From NCBI GenBank assembly GCA_036426205.1, contig CM071570.1:139705048-139769047 (forward strand): a stretch of DNA of 64,000 nucleotides, written 5' to 3'. Under the pieces are notes generated by a model. The model ran no database searches. It worked only from the letters and a program-made list of their open reading frames with translations, and had not been told where the DNA came from. Made by a program: the position numbers and the translations under genes. Below are positions 23,961 to 35,983 of this stretch, one piece after another (position 1 is the first letter of the stretch; each line of letters starts with the position of its first letter). This DNA comes from Ascaphus truei. Lineage: Eukaryota > Chordata > Amphibia > Anura > Ascaphidae.

Positions 23961-24479
23961 GGACATATTTACTATGCAGTGCTAAGCCATAGAGACCTTA
24001 ATAAGTCGATAAAATAAAATCCTGAATTGATTTCCACGCTTCCAATGGCTGGATTCTACGCACTGTGCCATCAAGGTGTATGCATGGCTTAACTTGAATA
24101 TTAAACGAGTCCCGTATTGGGGCTGAAGAGTATTTTAATTGAATGGGCCAGAAGTTGGTCTTCTTTCTTTACACTGCTTAATATGTCCCTAAGTGCTGGG
24201 TGCGCTTAAAAGGTTGTCATATAAACACATTGCATGTGCTAGGAACACTTCGCACCACTGTGAGTCCCTCACAGACTCTGCAGTTTGTTGCTGACCTGAC
24301 TTACTGCTGTTTATATGCATACTGTCTTTTGTTCTGGATTGGTATTTGTCAGTGCTGCAATAGTGACACTGACCACCCCCATTAAATGACAGATATCGGC
24401 TATTACTGTTAACCATGCTGTAATGTGAGCAACATAAATCTTGGTGGCCCCACTCCCCTCTTAAAAACCGTCTGGCGCA

Positions 24480-25262
24480 CTGGGGAAGGAGATATGTGGC
24501 CTGGGTGGGGGGCAAAGAAGGTATTGGGGGAGGGGGAGAAGCTAGTGCGTATAGAAGGATCAGGATTGGGGCGCGGCCAGACGTATGTGGAGGAGATGTG
24601 GTACGTTGGTATTGGGGAGGAGAATGTGGTATTGGGGAAGGCGGTAGTCTGCGGGGCGGGGGGAAGTATGGAAGGCAGAGCTTTGGGAAGGAGGTAGTGG
24701 GGAGAGGGCGTTGGGGGGAGAAGGGGATGAGGGGGATGAGTTATGGGGAGGAATAGTTAAAATTTATGGGGGACAGGGGGGGGTAGTAGGCGGATTGAAG
24801 ATGAATTTGCATGGGGGGGTGGTGGGAGTGAGGGAGATCGGCATGGGATCGGGGGGTGGAGGGAGGGAAGAGTAGGCATGGGCAGGGGGTGGAGAGGGAG
24901 GTAATACAGGCATGACATGATGGGGTAGGGAGGGGAGGGAACTGAGTGGTCAAGTGGTGTGGGGGGGAGGGAGAATCATGGTAGGTGTGGGATGGGGAGG
25001 GGAAGACTGGCAATTGGTCGGGGGTTGAGGGAGGAAGAGTAGCATGGGTCAGTGTGGAGGGGAGGAAGAAGTATTGAATGGGGGAGGAAAGTACTGGACA
25101 ACGGGGGGAGGGAAGAGTAGGGGGGGAGGGAGAGTAGGTATGATCTGTTGAGGAGGGGAGTAGTGTAAGAGGCTTTGGGGTGGGAGTGTGTATGGGATCT
25201 GTGTGGGGCAGGTAAAAGGGCCTGGGGTAGGTAGATATGGGTCTGGGGGGGAATAAGCATTT
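24480..25262. repeat. G-rich degenerate tandem repeat tract
   Basis: Nearly 0.8 kb built of GGGGAGG, GGGAAGAGTAGGCATGG and GGGATCGGGGGG-type units with irregular spacing. Long open frames on either strand here are low-complexity artefacts. Confidence 0.8.
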
Positions 25263-25399
25263 GCTGTTCATGATAAAAATAAAAGACTACTAAACCTATA
25301 CTAAGCGCGCAACCTATGTAACAACCTAAACTATCAATACAAATTAATGATGAAATGACGTGAAACTGAATATAACTTCTAAAAGGTATACCAGAGGTG

Positions 25400-27580
25400 T
25401 AAGGGATCACACAGACACGTGTATAGGGAATGAGGGATCTGAGTGGTGGAGTGGCTGCCTAAGGATTAACAACAACCTATCATAAGGCTAGTACAAAGGG
25501 TACAAGAAAGAAAATAAAATAAAAGAAAAGTCATTGGCGCATACTCTGTGCATGTATAGCTAATAGTTTAATAATATAAGCTGATCAGTTTTACAGGTTG
25601 GTTAGAATATCTCTTCAAGTTGCTAGTATGTTTATTTTATTTTTATTAATTTTGTGTCTGTTTTCTGAATTATAGGCGGAATACATAATGTTGTATATCA
25701 TGTTTTAATGTTCAATTGCTATGAATGATTTACGTCCGTAATCTTATGTGTGTTATACACTTTGCTGTAACGTCTAGCAGTTCCCTGTTGGAATTAGCTG
25801 TCCAATAGTAGCCGTGTGGGCACGCTCTGTATGTTCTTAAAAGCACGTATTCCCATTGTAACTTCATAACCCCTGAGAAGTGACGTAGGCAGTCACGAAA
25901 CGCCGCAGTGGTGGAGTTTGCAGCCTGAAAAAAAAAAGGAAAAACAAGAAAAAACACGATAAAAACACAATTTCCACAGGAAAAAACAAAAACAAAACAA
26001 TTCCACGAGAAACCCCCCCAGCTCCCCCCCGCTTCACCCTCCCTTCCCTTTCCGCGCCATTTCGCTTCCACCTTCCCCCCTCCTCCAGCATCCCCCCACC
26101 CCGCACCCCCCCCCCCCCCCCCACTCCGCCCCCCCCCCCCCCTCTCACCCCTTCGCACCCCCCTCCATCGCACCCCCCCCCCCCCCCCCCCCCTTTCCCC
26201 CTCCCACCCCCCCCCCCTCGCCGCCCCCCAACCCCCAACCACCCCATATCCCCAACCCATCATCAAAAAACAACCCTACTCAAAAACACCCGACACCCCC
26301 CACACCACCCTAACCCCGCATCCTACTGAAAACAACCATTACAACTACCCAAAGGCTCACCCCCAAAAGCAATCTTATACCATTGTGTCCTCCCCGATGG
26401 GCCCGCGGCGAAAATAGACGTTGGGGACACTCCCCACCCATTCTCCTCCCCCCCCGCCCCGCCCCCCCTCATCTCCGACCGCGCCCCTTTCGACCCACCA
26501 CCACCCCCCCCTCCCTCCGCCCCCTCCACCGCCTCCGCTCCCTCTTCAACTTCCCTCCCCCCTCCCCCCCCCCCCTTCCTCCTCCCCCCCCCCCCCCCCC
26601 CACCTCCACTGACCTCCTTCCTTCCCATCACCTCCTTACCCCTTCTTCCGCCCCCCCCACCCCCACCCTTCACTTCCGCCACCACACCCTCCCCCACCCC
26701 CCCCCCACTCCCCCCACTCCACCCCTCCCTCCCCCCCCGTCCCCTCCTCCCCCTGTCCCTACCCTCTCACTCACCACTCCCCCACGTCCCCCCCCCCCCC
26801 CTATCCCCCCCCCCCCCCTCCGCTTCCCTCCCTCCCCCCCCCCACTTCCCCCCCCTCCTTCTTTCTCTTACGGCGTGCGCGTTGCCTGTAGAGAGAAAGG
26901 GGCGCTCTAGCAGTGACATCATCGGAGGTGGACCTGGCGCTCCGAGTCCGGACAACCAAGAGAGGTTAACGCAAGATCTCACCTCCATATGCACTGCTTC
27001 ATTATACTCTTAAGCTAGCGACGGCACAGTTGATATCCTGTTTATAGAGGCCGGTCACATGGTGAGTGTACTGCTGTATGTCCCTTATTTGTTTTATTAC
27101 ATTTATATGGTATCATACCTTGGTTTTTCCATTCATATTCTATTTATGATATATTCGCAACTGTGTGGACGAGGTTAATACCATCTGCGCAATCTACGTA
27201 TCCAGCCTGCACACCGTGAGCGAAAGTTAAAGATACCGTTTCAAGGCCCTTTATCTTCTCTTTAAGTAAGTATACCGCACAGCGGTGTGGGTGCGAACGA
27301 TTTCATCAGAGGTACTGCGCAATGCTATCGTTTTGTTTTGTATAATTACAATTCAGATCCACCATCCAGGGACTCTGAGAGATCGAATTCCGGACCCAAC
27401 ACTCGCCCCTATATTCAGAGAATTGGGATCTTCCATTTTTATCAGGTCTATATACCTGATAGTGCACCAAGGACTTTTTTTTTCTCTTTTTATTTTATTT
27501 TTCTTTCTTTTTTACCATTTGTGTGCATGGTTTTATAAAATACATATTCTGATTATAGCCCAAGTGAACTGAATCACAAT
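25400..27580. repeat. Unclassified repeat region with long C-rich tract
   Basis: The left part (25725-25925) and the right part (26864-27580) look like pieces of one CpG-containing dispersed repeat: each has TGACGTAGGCAGTCACGAAACGC- or GTGACATCATCGGAGG-type motifs, and the right part ends in T-rich DNA. Between them, 25990-26870 is almost pure C with runs of 10-20 C, where the base count is probably unreliable. No protein is supported. Confidence 0.5.
25873..25905 (+). other. Hammerhead-like motif, degenerate copy
   Basis: CTGA, then a GTGAC/GTCAC stem around GTAGGCA, then GAAACGCC. The stem sequence is swapped relative to the copy at 602-633 (GTCAC/GTGAC) yet still pairs. The CTGATGA box is damaged and the bases after GAAAC do not offer the GT of a stem III, so this copy should be inactive. 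Confidence 0.25.
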
Positions 27581-27919
27581 TGAACTGAAAATACTAATTA
27601 TTGCTAATAAGTAGGGTTGTAGAAAGATTACCATCATGTGCCAAGTACTGTTTTGTGCTGACAGCACAATAATTAGTGTATTAATATTTGCACTCCTCTA
27701 TTTGTTCATTTTAGTGTTTGGATTGTTTTAAATTCCTTTGTGTGTGACAGTCAATGACTATTATGTTTTTGGCTATCTTTTTAATATCATGTCTAAATAA
27801 TATTTTTACAAAATGTATTCATTTAAATGTAACCTATTGACTACGAAACAGAAACACATTATGGCATTTCATCTCAAAGACAGATACGTAGCACATATAT
27901 CTAAGAAACCTAAGTCAAA

Positions 27920-28610
27920 CTTGGTGGTTTCCAACCTTTTTTTGGTTAGGAACCCGGTTGAAATTCTGAGAACCCATCACCCTCTAATAGACGGCGTCTG
28001 AGACATATACATTGTAAGGAACCCCAACCCTCTCTAATAGCTCCTGCTGAGATCAAATGCATTATAAGGAACCCCACCCTCTTTAATAGTGCGTCTGAGA
28101 TCAGATGCATTGTAAGGATCCAACCCTCTTAATAGCCGTCTGACATCAGATGCATTGTAAGGAATCCTCAACCCTGACAACAAGTGAATTGTAAATGCTT
28201 CGGTAATTTGTAATTTTTAGGTATTTTAAAATTGTACAGTGAACCCTTAAGAGATGTCCGGGAACCCAACGGTTCCTAGGAACCTGGTTGACAAACACTG
28301 GTCTAACTCATTGCTTTTCACAACCACAGTTCCCGGGCAACCCAAAACGGTCCCTACAATTTTCAGGTATATTGAAAATAATTCCAAATACAGAAGAATT
28401 TACAATGTATCTGACCACAGACGTGCTATTAGAGTAGGGTTTGGTTCCTTACCATGCATCTGATCTCAGAGGGCTATTAGAGAGGGTTGGGGTTCCTTAC
28501 ATTGCATCTGATCTCAGACGCGCTAGTTAGAGAGGGTTGGGGATCCTTACATCATCTGAACCCAGACGCGCTCTTAGAGAGGTTGGGGTTCCTTACAGCT
28601 GTAGGTATCC
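27920..28610. repeat. Foldback built from oppositely oriented 49-bp tandem units
   Basis: About four units of roughly 49 bp (core AACCCTCTCTAATAG, GTCTGAGATCAGATGCATTG) run forward at 27971-28160. About four units of the same sequence run in reverse at 28398-28600. The spacer carries GGTTCCTAGGAACCTGGTTG, itself related to GGTTAGGAACCCGGTTG at the left edge (27945). Confidence 0.85.
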
Positions 28611-28949
28611 ACTGTTCTGTCATAAACCCTTGCTGCCAGAGGTGTCTGCAATAAGCCTATCTGGCACAGAATAGGTTAACGTATAAATATGTGCCCATGA
28701 GCCTACTTTTCATACAGTTTTAAGCATAACCCTTTGCTCAACCATTCCTTTTTCTCTTGATGGTGCTTCCATCCTGCACATTGTTGATCCACTTAATGTA
28801 CCAGCATTTAAAAAAAAAAAAATGTTACTATCATCAATGTGTCATAATAAGTTGCCATCTTTAAAGTATTTCAGAAACTGATATTACTGATATACTATGG
28901 ACGTGTAATATGGCAGCGTTTCTAGTATATTGAGTGTATAAACGCAGAA

Positions 28950-29310
28950 CTGGTGGGCGCAAGATATTTTTTTGGGGGCCGCGGCAGTTACAGAGGTCCC
29001 ACGCTCTTTCCCCAAGGCATTTAAATTATATTCCGGGGGACCGACGCGAGGCCTCTGCAACCTCTACTTACCGGGATTCAGTCGGCTTCAGAAGCGTGAC
29101 CACGAAACGCGGATGTCAATGACGCAGCAGGGTCATGCGATGTCACTGTTGCCTTGGTAATGTGACACAAATGACGCGCGGGTCACATACATGACATCAC
29201 ACACCCCCCACAGCGGCGTCATTTGACCTGCGGCGAGTAAGGAGGGGGCCACGCACAAAAGGAGAAGCAGGCAGGGGGGGGGTTTGCGCGCCAAAAAAAG
29301 GTTGCGTCCC
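28950..29310. repeat. CpG-rich dispersed repeat with ACGAAACGC motif
   Basis: CpG-dense segment with GCGTGACCACGAAACGCGG at about 29094-29112 and a GACCTGCGGCGAGTAA tract near 29230 that matches the arm of the foldback at 20 kb. No coding frame of interest and no clear terminal repeats. Confidence 0.5.
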
Positions 29311-29563
29311 CTTGTGTAACCTGCATTAGGATAGTACTTTATTTCAGAGACCATGGTTACACTGATAACTTGATATGAAATAAGAGATTATTCATAACTG
29401 CTCCGAGTACTGGTTGGAGCAATTGAATAAAGGATTTCCATTCATAATAAACAGTCATTTAGAAAAAATGGCCCTTGTCACATGCACACGTGGTAACTCT
29501 GTGTGACTGTAAGCACTTCACCAAACGCTTCTAATCAACGGTGTAAATGAGCATGAAGTAGAC

Positions 29564-29736
29564 CAGAGTGGTCTTCACGGGCCCAACCAAAGGCCAGGTA
29601 TAGGGATATCCCTGCTTCAACACAGGTGGCTCATCATTGACTGCAGCCACTGATTTAGCCACCTGTTCTGAAGCAGGGATATCCTTAAAACATGACCTGT
29701 TGTTGCCCTTGAGGACTGAGGTTGGCCACCCACTGA
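29564..29736. mobile_element. Palindromic hAT-like MITE (GGTGGCCAAC family), copy 2
   Basis: The halves GGATATCCCTGCTTCAACAC and TGAAGCAGGGATATCC are in inverse orientation, with GGTTGGCCACCCACTG at the right end. The left end is diverged. Same family as 5970-6138 and 49674-49849. Confidence 0.8.
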
Positions 29737-30613
29737 TATAGAGCATGTGCCACAACATTTCTAAAATGTTATTCATAAAACACAATAAACTGGGAGTAAC
29801 AACATGTGTATTTAGGTCTATACATAAAAATATCCTAAATTCATGCTATGAGAATAGGACAATACGTTCTGTGTTAGGTTGTAAATAATGTCTGAATCAG
29901 AGACCAAAAATATAAAGCTTCATCTATTGACAGAAGTGGCTACACACAGTAGCAAAGTTTCAGCAGTTGTAGAATGCTCTTTCTTTATATGTAATGATCC
30001 CATCATGCGCATATCAATCAATTTTTTTTTTGCATCATTTGAGAGGAGGATCCCCCCAAGAATAACCAGCTACTATACAGCTCCAAGGAACACCCAGTTA
30101 AAAATATAAACTAAAGAAGGCCACAGGGTCCACACGAAGGCCACAGCGTATGGCTGGCTGGAATAGGCCGACCCTGGTGGTCATATTGTTCTAACAGGGA
30201 ACAATTCATGACTGGGAGATTTCATTTCCCAGGATCTGTGAATCCCAGATTAATACTGTAATGAGGGGGGGAGGGAGGAGAAAGGAAAACAGGACGCTGC
30301 TTTATATTGCCTTAAAAAAAGACCTGCAGCATAACAGTGATATAATTACTGTGGCAGTGTTACAACTTGATTTAGTACAGAAATACAGGTGCAACAAAGG
30401 AAATACAGAACTTAATCCTGGGATAGTTTATGGTCTGGTAAAATATATAAAATAAGTGCACGATTTTACATGTGTATCCAGACTATTTCTTTGATCAGTT
30501 TGGCTTTTAGAATCAGCAGGACATAAATAATAGGTCAATAAAAGTTACCCTTGTTTCCTACTATCCCTTTATTGCCCTGTCTATCTACTATCCCCTCTGC
30601 CATTCTCTCTGCT

Positions 30614-32390
30614 CAGGCCTGCACAACTCGTAACGTGAGAAGGGCCGAACTGCCCCAAGGAAAAAAATTGGGCCGCACGGTAAAATCACATCATCTCTCC
30701 TCCACCTCCTCATCATCATCATCCTCTCACCTAATATCTCCCCCCAGCACCCCTTTCATCATCATCCTCATATCTCCGCCAGAACCCCTCACTATCAACC
30801 TTTGCGATACTCCCTATCTATCTCTCGTACCCCCATCTCTCCCCCTCAACCACACACTAATACTCCCCTCCACATCAAACACAATCCCACACAATACCCC
30901 CTGCACTCATCCCCTCCCTCACTACTATCCCTCTCCCTCTCCCCCTGCACCTTCGCATAATTCCCCCCCCTGCACCTTCCATTAATTCTCCCCCTGCACC
31001 TTCATAATTCTCCCCCTAGCAACCTTCCATATTCTCCCCCCTGCACCTTCCATAATCTCCCCCTGCACCTTCCTAATCTCCTGCCCCCTTCTCACCCCCT
31101 GCACCTTCCATAATTCTCCCCCCTGCACCTCCCATAATTCCCCCCCTGCACCTCCCATAATTCTCCCCCTGCACCTCCCATAATTCTCCCTCCTGCACCT
31201 CCCATAATCTCTTCTCCCCCCTGCACCTCCCATAATTCTCCCCCCTGCACCTCCCATAATCTCCCATTCTCCCCCTGCACCTCACAAATTCCTCCCCCCT
31301 GCACCTCACATAATTCTCCCCCCTGCACCTCACATAATTCTCCCCCTAGCACCTCACATAATTCTCCCCCCTGCACCTCACATAATTCTCCTTCTCCTCT
31401 ACCCCCTCACCTCACATAATTCTCCCCCCTGCACCTCACATCAACCCCCCACAGCACCTCACATCAACCCCCCCACCTCACATCAACCCCCAGCACACCT
31501 CAACACAACCCCCCAGCACCTCACATCCATCAACCCCCCAGCACCTCACATCAACCCCCAGCACCTCACACAACCCCCCAGCACCTCACAGCAACCCCCC
31601 AGCACCTCACATTAACCCCCCAGCACCTCACATTAACCCCCCAGCACCTCACATTAACCCACCCCCAGCACCTCACATTAACCCCCCAGCACCTCACATC
31701 AAGCCCCCAGGACCTCACATCAAGCTCACATCAAGCCCCCAGCACATCACATCAAGCCCCCAGCACCTCACATCAAGCCCCCAGCACCTCAAATCAACCC
31801 CCCAACACCTCACATTAACCCCCAGCAGCACCTCAACATAACACCCCCCAGCACCTCACATTAACCCCCCACACCTCACATTAACCCCCCAGCACCTCAC
31901 ATAACCCCCCCAGCACCTCACATTAACCCCCCACACCTCACAGCAACCCCCCAGCACCTCACATCAATCAACCCCCCTGCACTTCAAATCGCCCCCCCCT
32001 GCACTTTACAAATCGCCCCCCCCTGGCAACTCAAATCGCCCCCCCCCCCCCCTGCACTTCAAATCGCCCCCCCGGCACTTCAAATCGCCCCCCCCCCCTT
32101 CCCTACCCTACCTTACCTTGGTTTGCGGTGGAGGAGGCGGCGGAAGAGCAGGCAGGAGTGCACGCACGCTCTAGCAAGCAGCAGGCAGGAAGTGCCTCAA
32201 TGCTAGAGCGCGCTGCTACCCTGCGAGGGGGAGAGCGGGCTCGCGGGGGAGGGTGACAGCGGACTCGCGGGGGATGGTGACAGCGGACTCGCGGGGGGGG
32301 GCGCGGAAGAGTGGACTCGGGAGGGAGGGGGAGAGCAGAAAGCCGCCGCGGGCCGCACAGTGAGTACAGGCCGCGTGTTGTGCAGGCCTG
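30614..32390. mobile_element. hAT-like non-autonomous element filled with minisatellite
   Basis: It begins CAGGCCTGCACAACTCG and ends GTGTTGTGCAGGCCTG, the same ends as the 118-bp element at 39348-39465. The flanks CTCTGCT (left) and CTCTAGCT (right) fit an 8-bp target duplication with one base lost. The interior from about 30950 to 32100 is minisatellite: first CTGCACCTCCCATAATTCTC units, then CAGCACCTCACATCAACC units, then short C-rich CACTTCAAATCG units. The last 280 bp are CpG-rich with a repeated GACAGCGGACTCGCGGGGG. No transposase. Confidence 0.8.
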
Positions 32391-32444
32391 CTCTAGCTCA
32401 TCTGCCTCAGATTGTTATCTTGGTTTTTACCTTTGTGTTAAGCT

Positions 32445-32612
32445 CCTGGAATCTCTGTAAGTCAGTATTCCTGATCTGAGAAAGAGAGGGAACTCTCGAA
32501 AGCTTGTCTTATATAGTCCAAATAAAAAAGGTATCACCAAATACTGAAGTACTTATTTACTCTGCACTATCACAGCTGGACTAACATGGCTATTTCTATT
32601 TCATGGTCTACA
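32445..32612 (+). repeat. Interspersed repeat (CTCGAAAGCTTGT...GGACTAACA family)
   Basis: Contains GGGAACTCTCGAAAGCTTGT, AAAAAAGGTATCACC and GCTGGACTAACATGGCTATT in that order. The same order is seen at about 48590-48810, and an inverted diverged copy at about 48180-48345. The family is a dispersed retroposon-like repeat; I do not assign a class. Confidence 0.7.
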
Positions 32613-32736
32613 AACAGGATGATATGGGTGAAAGGCAAATGTACTATACGGGAGGGCATGTAATTATGGGAAAGTTGATTAAAACTAACTATGTGTATTT
32701 ATGAATGTGTATACAGTACTTATCTGGATTTCCTAC

Positions 32737-34263
32737 CTCATGTCCCCTATCCTGCACAGGGCATGACTCGCTGTCTGCTTCTGAAAATGATCCAGACTCG
32801 TCGCTCGAGTTTGTTCCATATGACTGCTCGCATTTAATCTGCGGTCTGACTTGGCTGTACACAGAGTCTGCCATCGAACAAGCTTCTTGATTATCAGTGG
32901 GTGGGAATCTTGGGCCCTGTGAACAGGGAGATGATGAAAATTCGCAAAGGGGGAGGCTGCAAGGGGAACCACCGCTGCCATCTTCTGCATACGAGTATGA
33001 GGAGCATGAGCTAGATGTTCTGGTTCTGGTTTCCAAAGGCGGCGAGCGAGGGCAAACTTTAATTGGCACTGGGCAGCTAGTGTTTGGCCGTAGCCTTCCT
33101 GGCAAGGGGTCCGCTACCAGTCCACTGTGGGAAAAGGTATGTGAGCTAGGAAGGGATTGGCTAGCTCCTGCCCACAGACCCTTTGGCACATTCTCAGAAA
33201 ATTCTTTGTCCAAGCAGCTTACGCCAGAATACGATTGCACCGGAGTGCTTATTTGGTCACAAGCACTTGAAGAGAATATGACACTCCTCCTGTCCAATTC
33301 CACGTCATTCTTTGAGGCAAGCTCGGAACCAGACCCCCTGAGAGGGGATGCCATGAGGAAACTGGAGGAATCCTTCTGAGGTTCACAGGACAGATCATAA
33401 TTCCCAGTGAAAGGGTTGTATTCAGTTTTATGGTCACCCTGAGTTGTCCCCTTTTCCACAGGGCATGCAGGACTTCTGACAAAGTGCTGCTGGGAAGTAC
33501 CAGGCAAGCCAACTAATTCCTCCCCTTTTGTTCTACTGAAATAAGTTCTTAAACAGGGTGACACAGAATCTGGGTTATCAATGCCAATGGGACTGGGCTG
33601 TTTCCTGTCCATTTCAACATCCCCTTCTTTATCCCTGATGTCGGTCTCATCTCCAGACAGGCAAAGTGTGATACTCTCCTCATCGTTTTCCTCATTGTAA
33701 GGTTCACTTTTGATCTGGCCTAAGGGGAGCCCTGATTTTAGGCCATTTCCAGAATTCTGTTCACTGAATGTGCTTGTAAAACCTGAGGTACAGTGTGATG
33801 TATTGTAGACATTCTTGGTACAAGCCAGCTGGTATTTCTTATATCTTGGGTAGCGGATTATAGGATCCTTGTCTAAACTTTCCTTGTCCCTTTGCATATC
33901 AGAATTAGGCAAAATAACTTCATCTCTGTCTGCCATCCTGCCCCCTGAGCCAAAGCTAAAAGGCTCCTGGTGCATTCTTTCTTTAGGGCAGGATATTTTT
34001 GAGGTTTCAGATTCCATAGTCTCCTCTTCGCAATCAAAAGTCTCATTGTGCATAAGCTGGCATGAAGTGTCCTTCTTGCACAGGAACAAGCCATCCTCAT
34101 TGTTCAGGAGCTGCGTCTGAAGAAAGCGGAAGCAGGAGTCTTCCAGGTTGTGCATACGTAGGAATTCAGCACAGTGGATGACCTCTTGGATGTTTTCTCT
34201 ACTCAGTAACAGCTTAGCAGTGTACGCAAACTGCAACAACGGACCAAATCCTCTGGCGGTGAC
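32737..34263 (-). CDS. BACH2: BACH2 large internal exon (BTB end and central region)
   Basis: Exactly 509 codons, phase 0 at both ends. It opens at VTARGFGPLLQFAYTAKLLL, the C-terminal half of the BTB dimerisation domain (to about residue 50, HNLEDSCFRFLQTQL). BACH2 hallmarks follow: YPRYKKYQLACTKNVYN, GQIKSEP, ESITLCLSGDE, GDVEMDRKQPSP, STSQQHF-type GTSQQHFVRSPACP, LDRRSVIFSSSACDQ, RPNTSCPVPIKVCPRSPP, a Ser-rich SSCSSYSYAEDGSG, and QIKCEQSYGTNSSDESG ending at SCPVQDRGHE. Several Cys-Pro dipeptides fit the heme-responsive motifs of BACH proteins. BACH2 acts as a nuclear repressor with small Maf partners, notably in B cells. Acceptor CTTGCAG lies above 34263; donor GTAGGA follows 32737. The open frame continues into intron on both sides, which is not coding. 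Confidence 0.98.
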
Positions 34264-34421
34264 CTGCAAGAAAAAACAAAACAGGGAAATTGCCAGCATT
34301 ACTATCAGCACTGCTTTAGAGCTTGTAAACATAGAGCACATATTCGAAATGTTCTCATATGTGAAATGAGGCATATATTACACTGACAAATTATTCAAAT
34401 TCATTTAAAACATGTACAGTA

Positions 34422-34753
34422 CAGGCATACCCCGCATTAACGTATGCAATGGGACCGGAGCATGTATGTAAAGTGAAAATGTACTTAAAGTGAAGCAGGA
34501 CCTTTTTCGCACTTATTGATGCATGGACTGTACTGCAATCGTCATATACGTGAATAACTGATGTAAATAACGCATTAGTAACAGGCTCTATAGTCTCCCC
34601 GCTTGCGCACAGCTTCGGTACAGGTAGGGAGCCGGTATTGCTGTTCAGGACGTGCTGACAGGCGCATGCGCGAGCTGCCGTTTGCCTATTGGACGATATG
34701 TCCTTAGTCGCGAGTGTACTTAAAGTGAGTGTCCTTAAACCGGGGTATGCCTG
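34422..34753. mobile_element. 332-bp DNA transposon with CAGGCATACCCCG ends and TA duplication
   Basis: Starts CAGGCATACCCCGCATTAA and ends TTAAACCGGGGTATGCCTG, with TA directly outside both ends (34420-34421 and 34754-34755). Subterminal ACTTAAAGTGA tracts repeat on both sides. TA duplication and CAG-starting ends fit the Tc1/mariner group, pogo/Tigger type. Non-autonomous. Confidence 0.85.
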
Positions 34754-34762
34754 TATGTATAA

Positions 34763-34890
34763 CCTTATTTGTATAGAGCACCATACATAGCTTCACAGGA
34801 GTAACAGGCGCAACAAAAGGACATGAGAAGTGTTTCAAACACATTTTAGGAGAAGGAGCCTGTGCCCCAAATAGCTTACAATCTAGGGGT
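34763..34890 (-). repeat. Dispersed repeat (ATTAGATTGTAAGC family), minus copy
   Basis: On the minus strand reads CTAGATTGTAAGCTATTTGG ... with a TTATTTGTATAGAGC-type tail on the plus side. Same family as 49337-49503 and a short copy near 14486, and related to the TTTATTTGTAAAGCGC tract at 43990. It resembles the 3' ends of CR1/L2-type retroposons, which is inference. Confidence 0.45.
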
Positions 34891-35983
34891 AAGCACAATT
34901 TCAGTGTAACTACATTTTATCTTCGTACCAAGCAATTCCTTTATACATGTGGGGAGGAGGTTACAATAAATGAGGAATAAGAACGCTCTTACTCAAAGTT
35001 GAAAGCAAAGAAATAATTATTAAACAAGATCTGCTCCCTAACATTTACTTATATGTCTATGGTTTTTATAAATAGACGGGCGTTGTGTGACTTCAGCATT
35101 TCCATGCGGAAGCACAGTGTAAAAAATGATATCACCCTGATACAGTATATTAAGAGTGCTGTGCTTCGTCTAGGATTGCAGCAGCTGTTAAGTGTCACAC
35201 GCGCTTGAGACATAACATTGACATACAGTAGGGCACTCCATTAAATCAGGAGAAACACATTCTGGGGGTCTTCCTTAAAAAGAGGACGAGGAGGAGAAGC
35301 AACATCTTCAGCATATCAATAAAAAGAAGAAAGATGACCTGAGAGCATTAAACTAACATTTAAAGCTACAGCCATTACTACTCTATGCCTGATCGACCTA
35401 CAGTACCATGTATTGATACCCATTGAATCACTTGAGCAGTTAAACGTTTCTGCAGATACAATTTCTTTGAACAAACCTCCTATGCTTTGACTATCATCTA
35501 CGCCTTTCTTTCTTGTATCACGTTTTGACACAATTTGTCTATTATGGCCAATCATACTGGTTAATATTTGAAAACTAATTTCATGAAGACTTGGTAGGAA
35601 AATGCAGGAGATGGCTATAGCTTCTATTAAGTTGCATTGGGTTCAGGGAACTGGTTTGAGTGATATATATTATAATATGTATATATATGTATATATATTT
35701 ATTATTTATTTATTTTAATGATGCATTTGTCAGCAAAATACATGGGTGTCTCCTTCATAAGTAGCAGTTAGCCAGCATGATGCTAACACTAGAACAAAAC
35801 AAAACAAAAGATAGATTATTCTTTATGCTTATACAGTGCTAAGCATGTACCCAGGGATGTACAGTGAAACATAAAATACACATTGGTTAGTCAAGAAGTA
35901 CAAGACATCTATCAAAACTAATTAAAGAGCACAGTCTCATTGGATATTTCTAACACAGTAATACAGTTGGACAGACCAAGCTT

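Larger units (their letters stand above)
17289..32736 (-). other. BACH2: BACH2 intron, 15.4 kb
   Basis: Spans from the donor GTAGGA after the large exon to the acceptor ACATAG before the bZIP exon. It holds the elements listed individually. Stretches of ordinary AT-rich sequence where I see nothing further: 17289-18860, 20110-21700, 21880-23580, 23960-24480, 27590-27915, 28620-28940, 29320-29560 and 29740-30600. The segment 22000-22420 is somewhat more GC-rich and may be an old repeat without recognisable ends. Confidence 0.9.

Noticed and set aside
24741..26910. Several 120-178-codon Gly-, Pro- or Ser-rich frames
   Set aside because: All lie in G- or C-homopolymer-rich low-complexity DNA and occur on both strands at once.
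30551..31376. Gly/Arg-rich frames such as repeated GELWEVQGG
   Set aside because: Translated CTGCACCTCCCATAATTCTC-type minisatellite inside a hAT-like element.
31430..32000. Regular short repeats that could suggest a CRISPR array
   Set aside because: Units are adjacent with no unique spacers, and the context is a vertebrate intron.
32689..32736. Open frame continuing past GHE at the end of the large exon
   Set aside because: A GTAGGA donor follows GAG, and the protein resumes as VKLPFPVDQ in the exon at 17288; the extra residues are intron read-through.
34264..34374. Open frame extending the large BACH2 exon upstream to a methionine
   Set aside because: A pyrimidine-rich tract and CAG acceptor sit right before VTARG, where BTB homology begins; the upstream residues are hydrophobic nonsense from intron.
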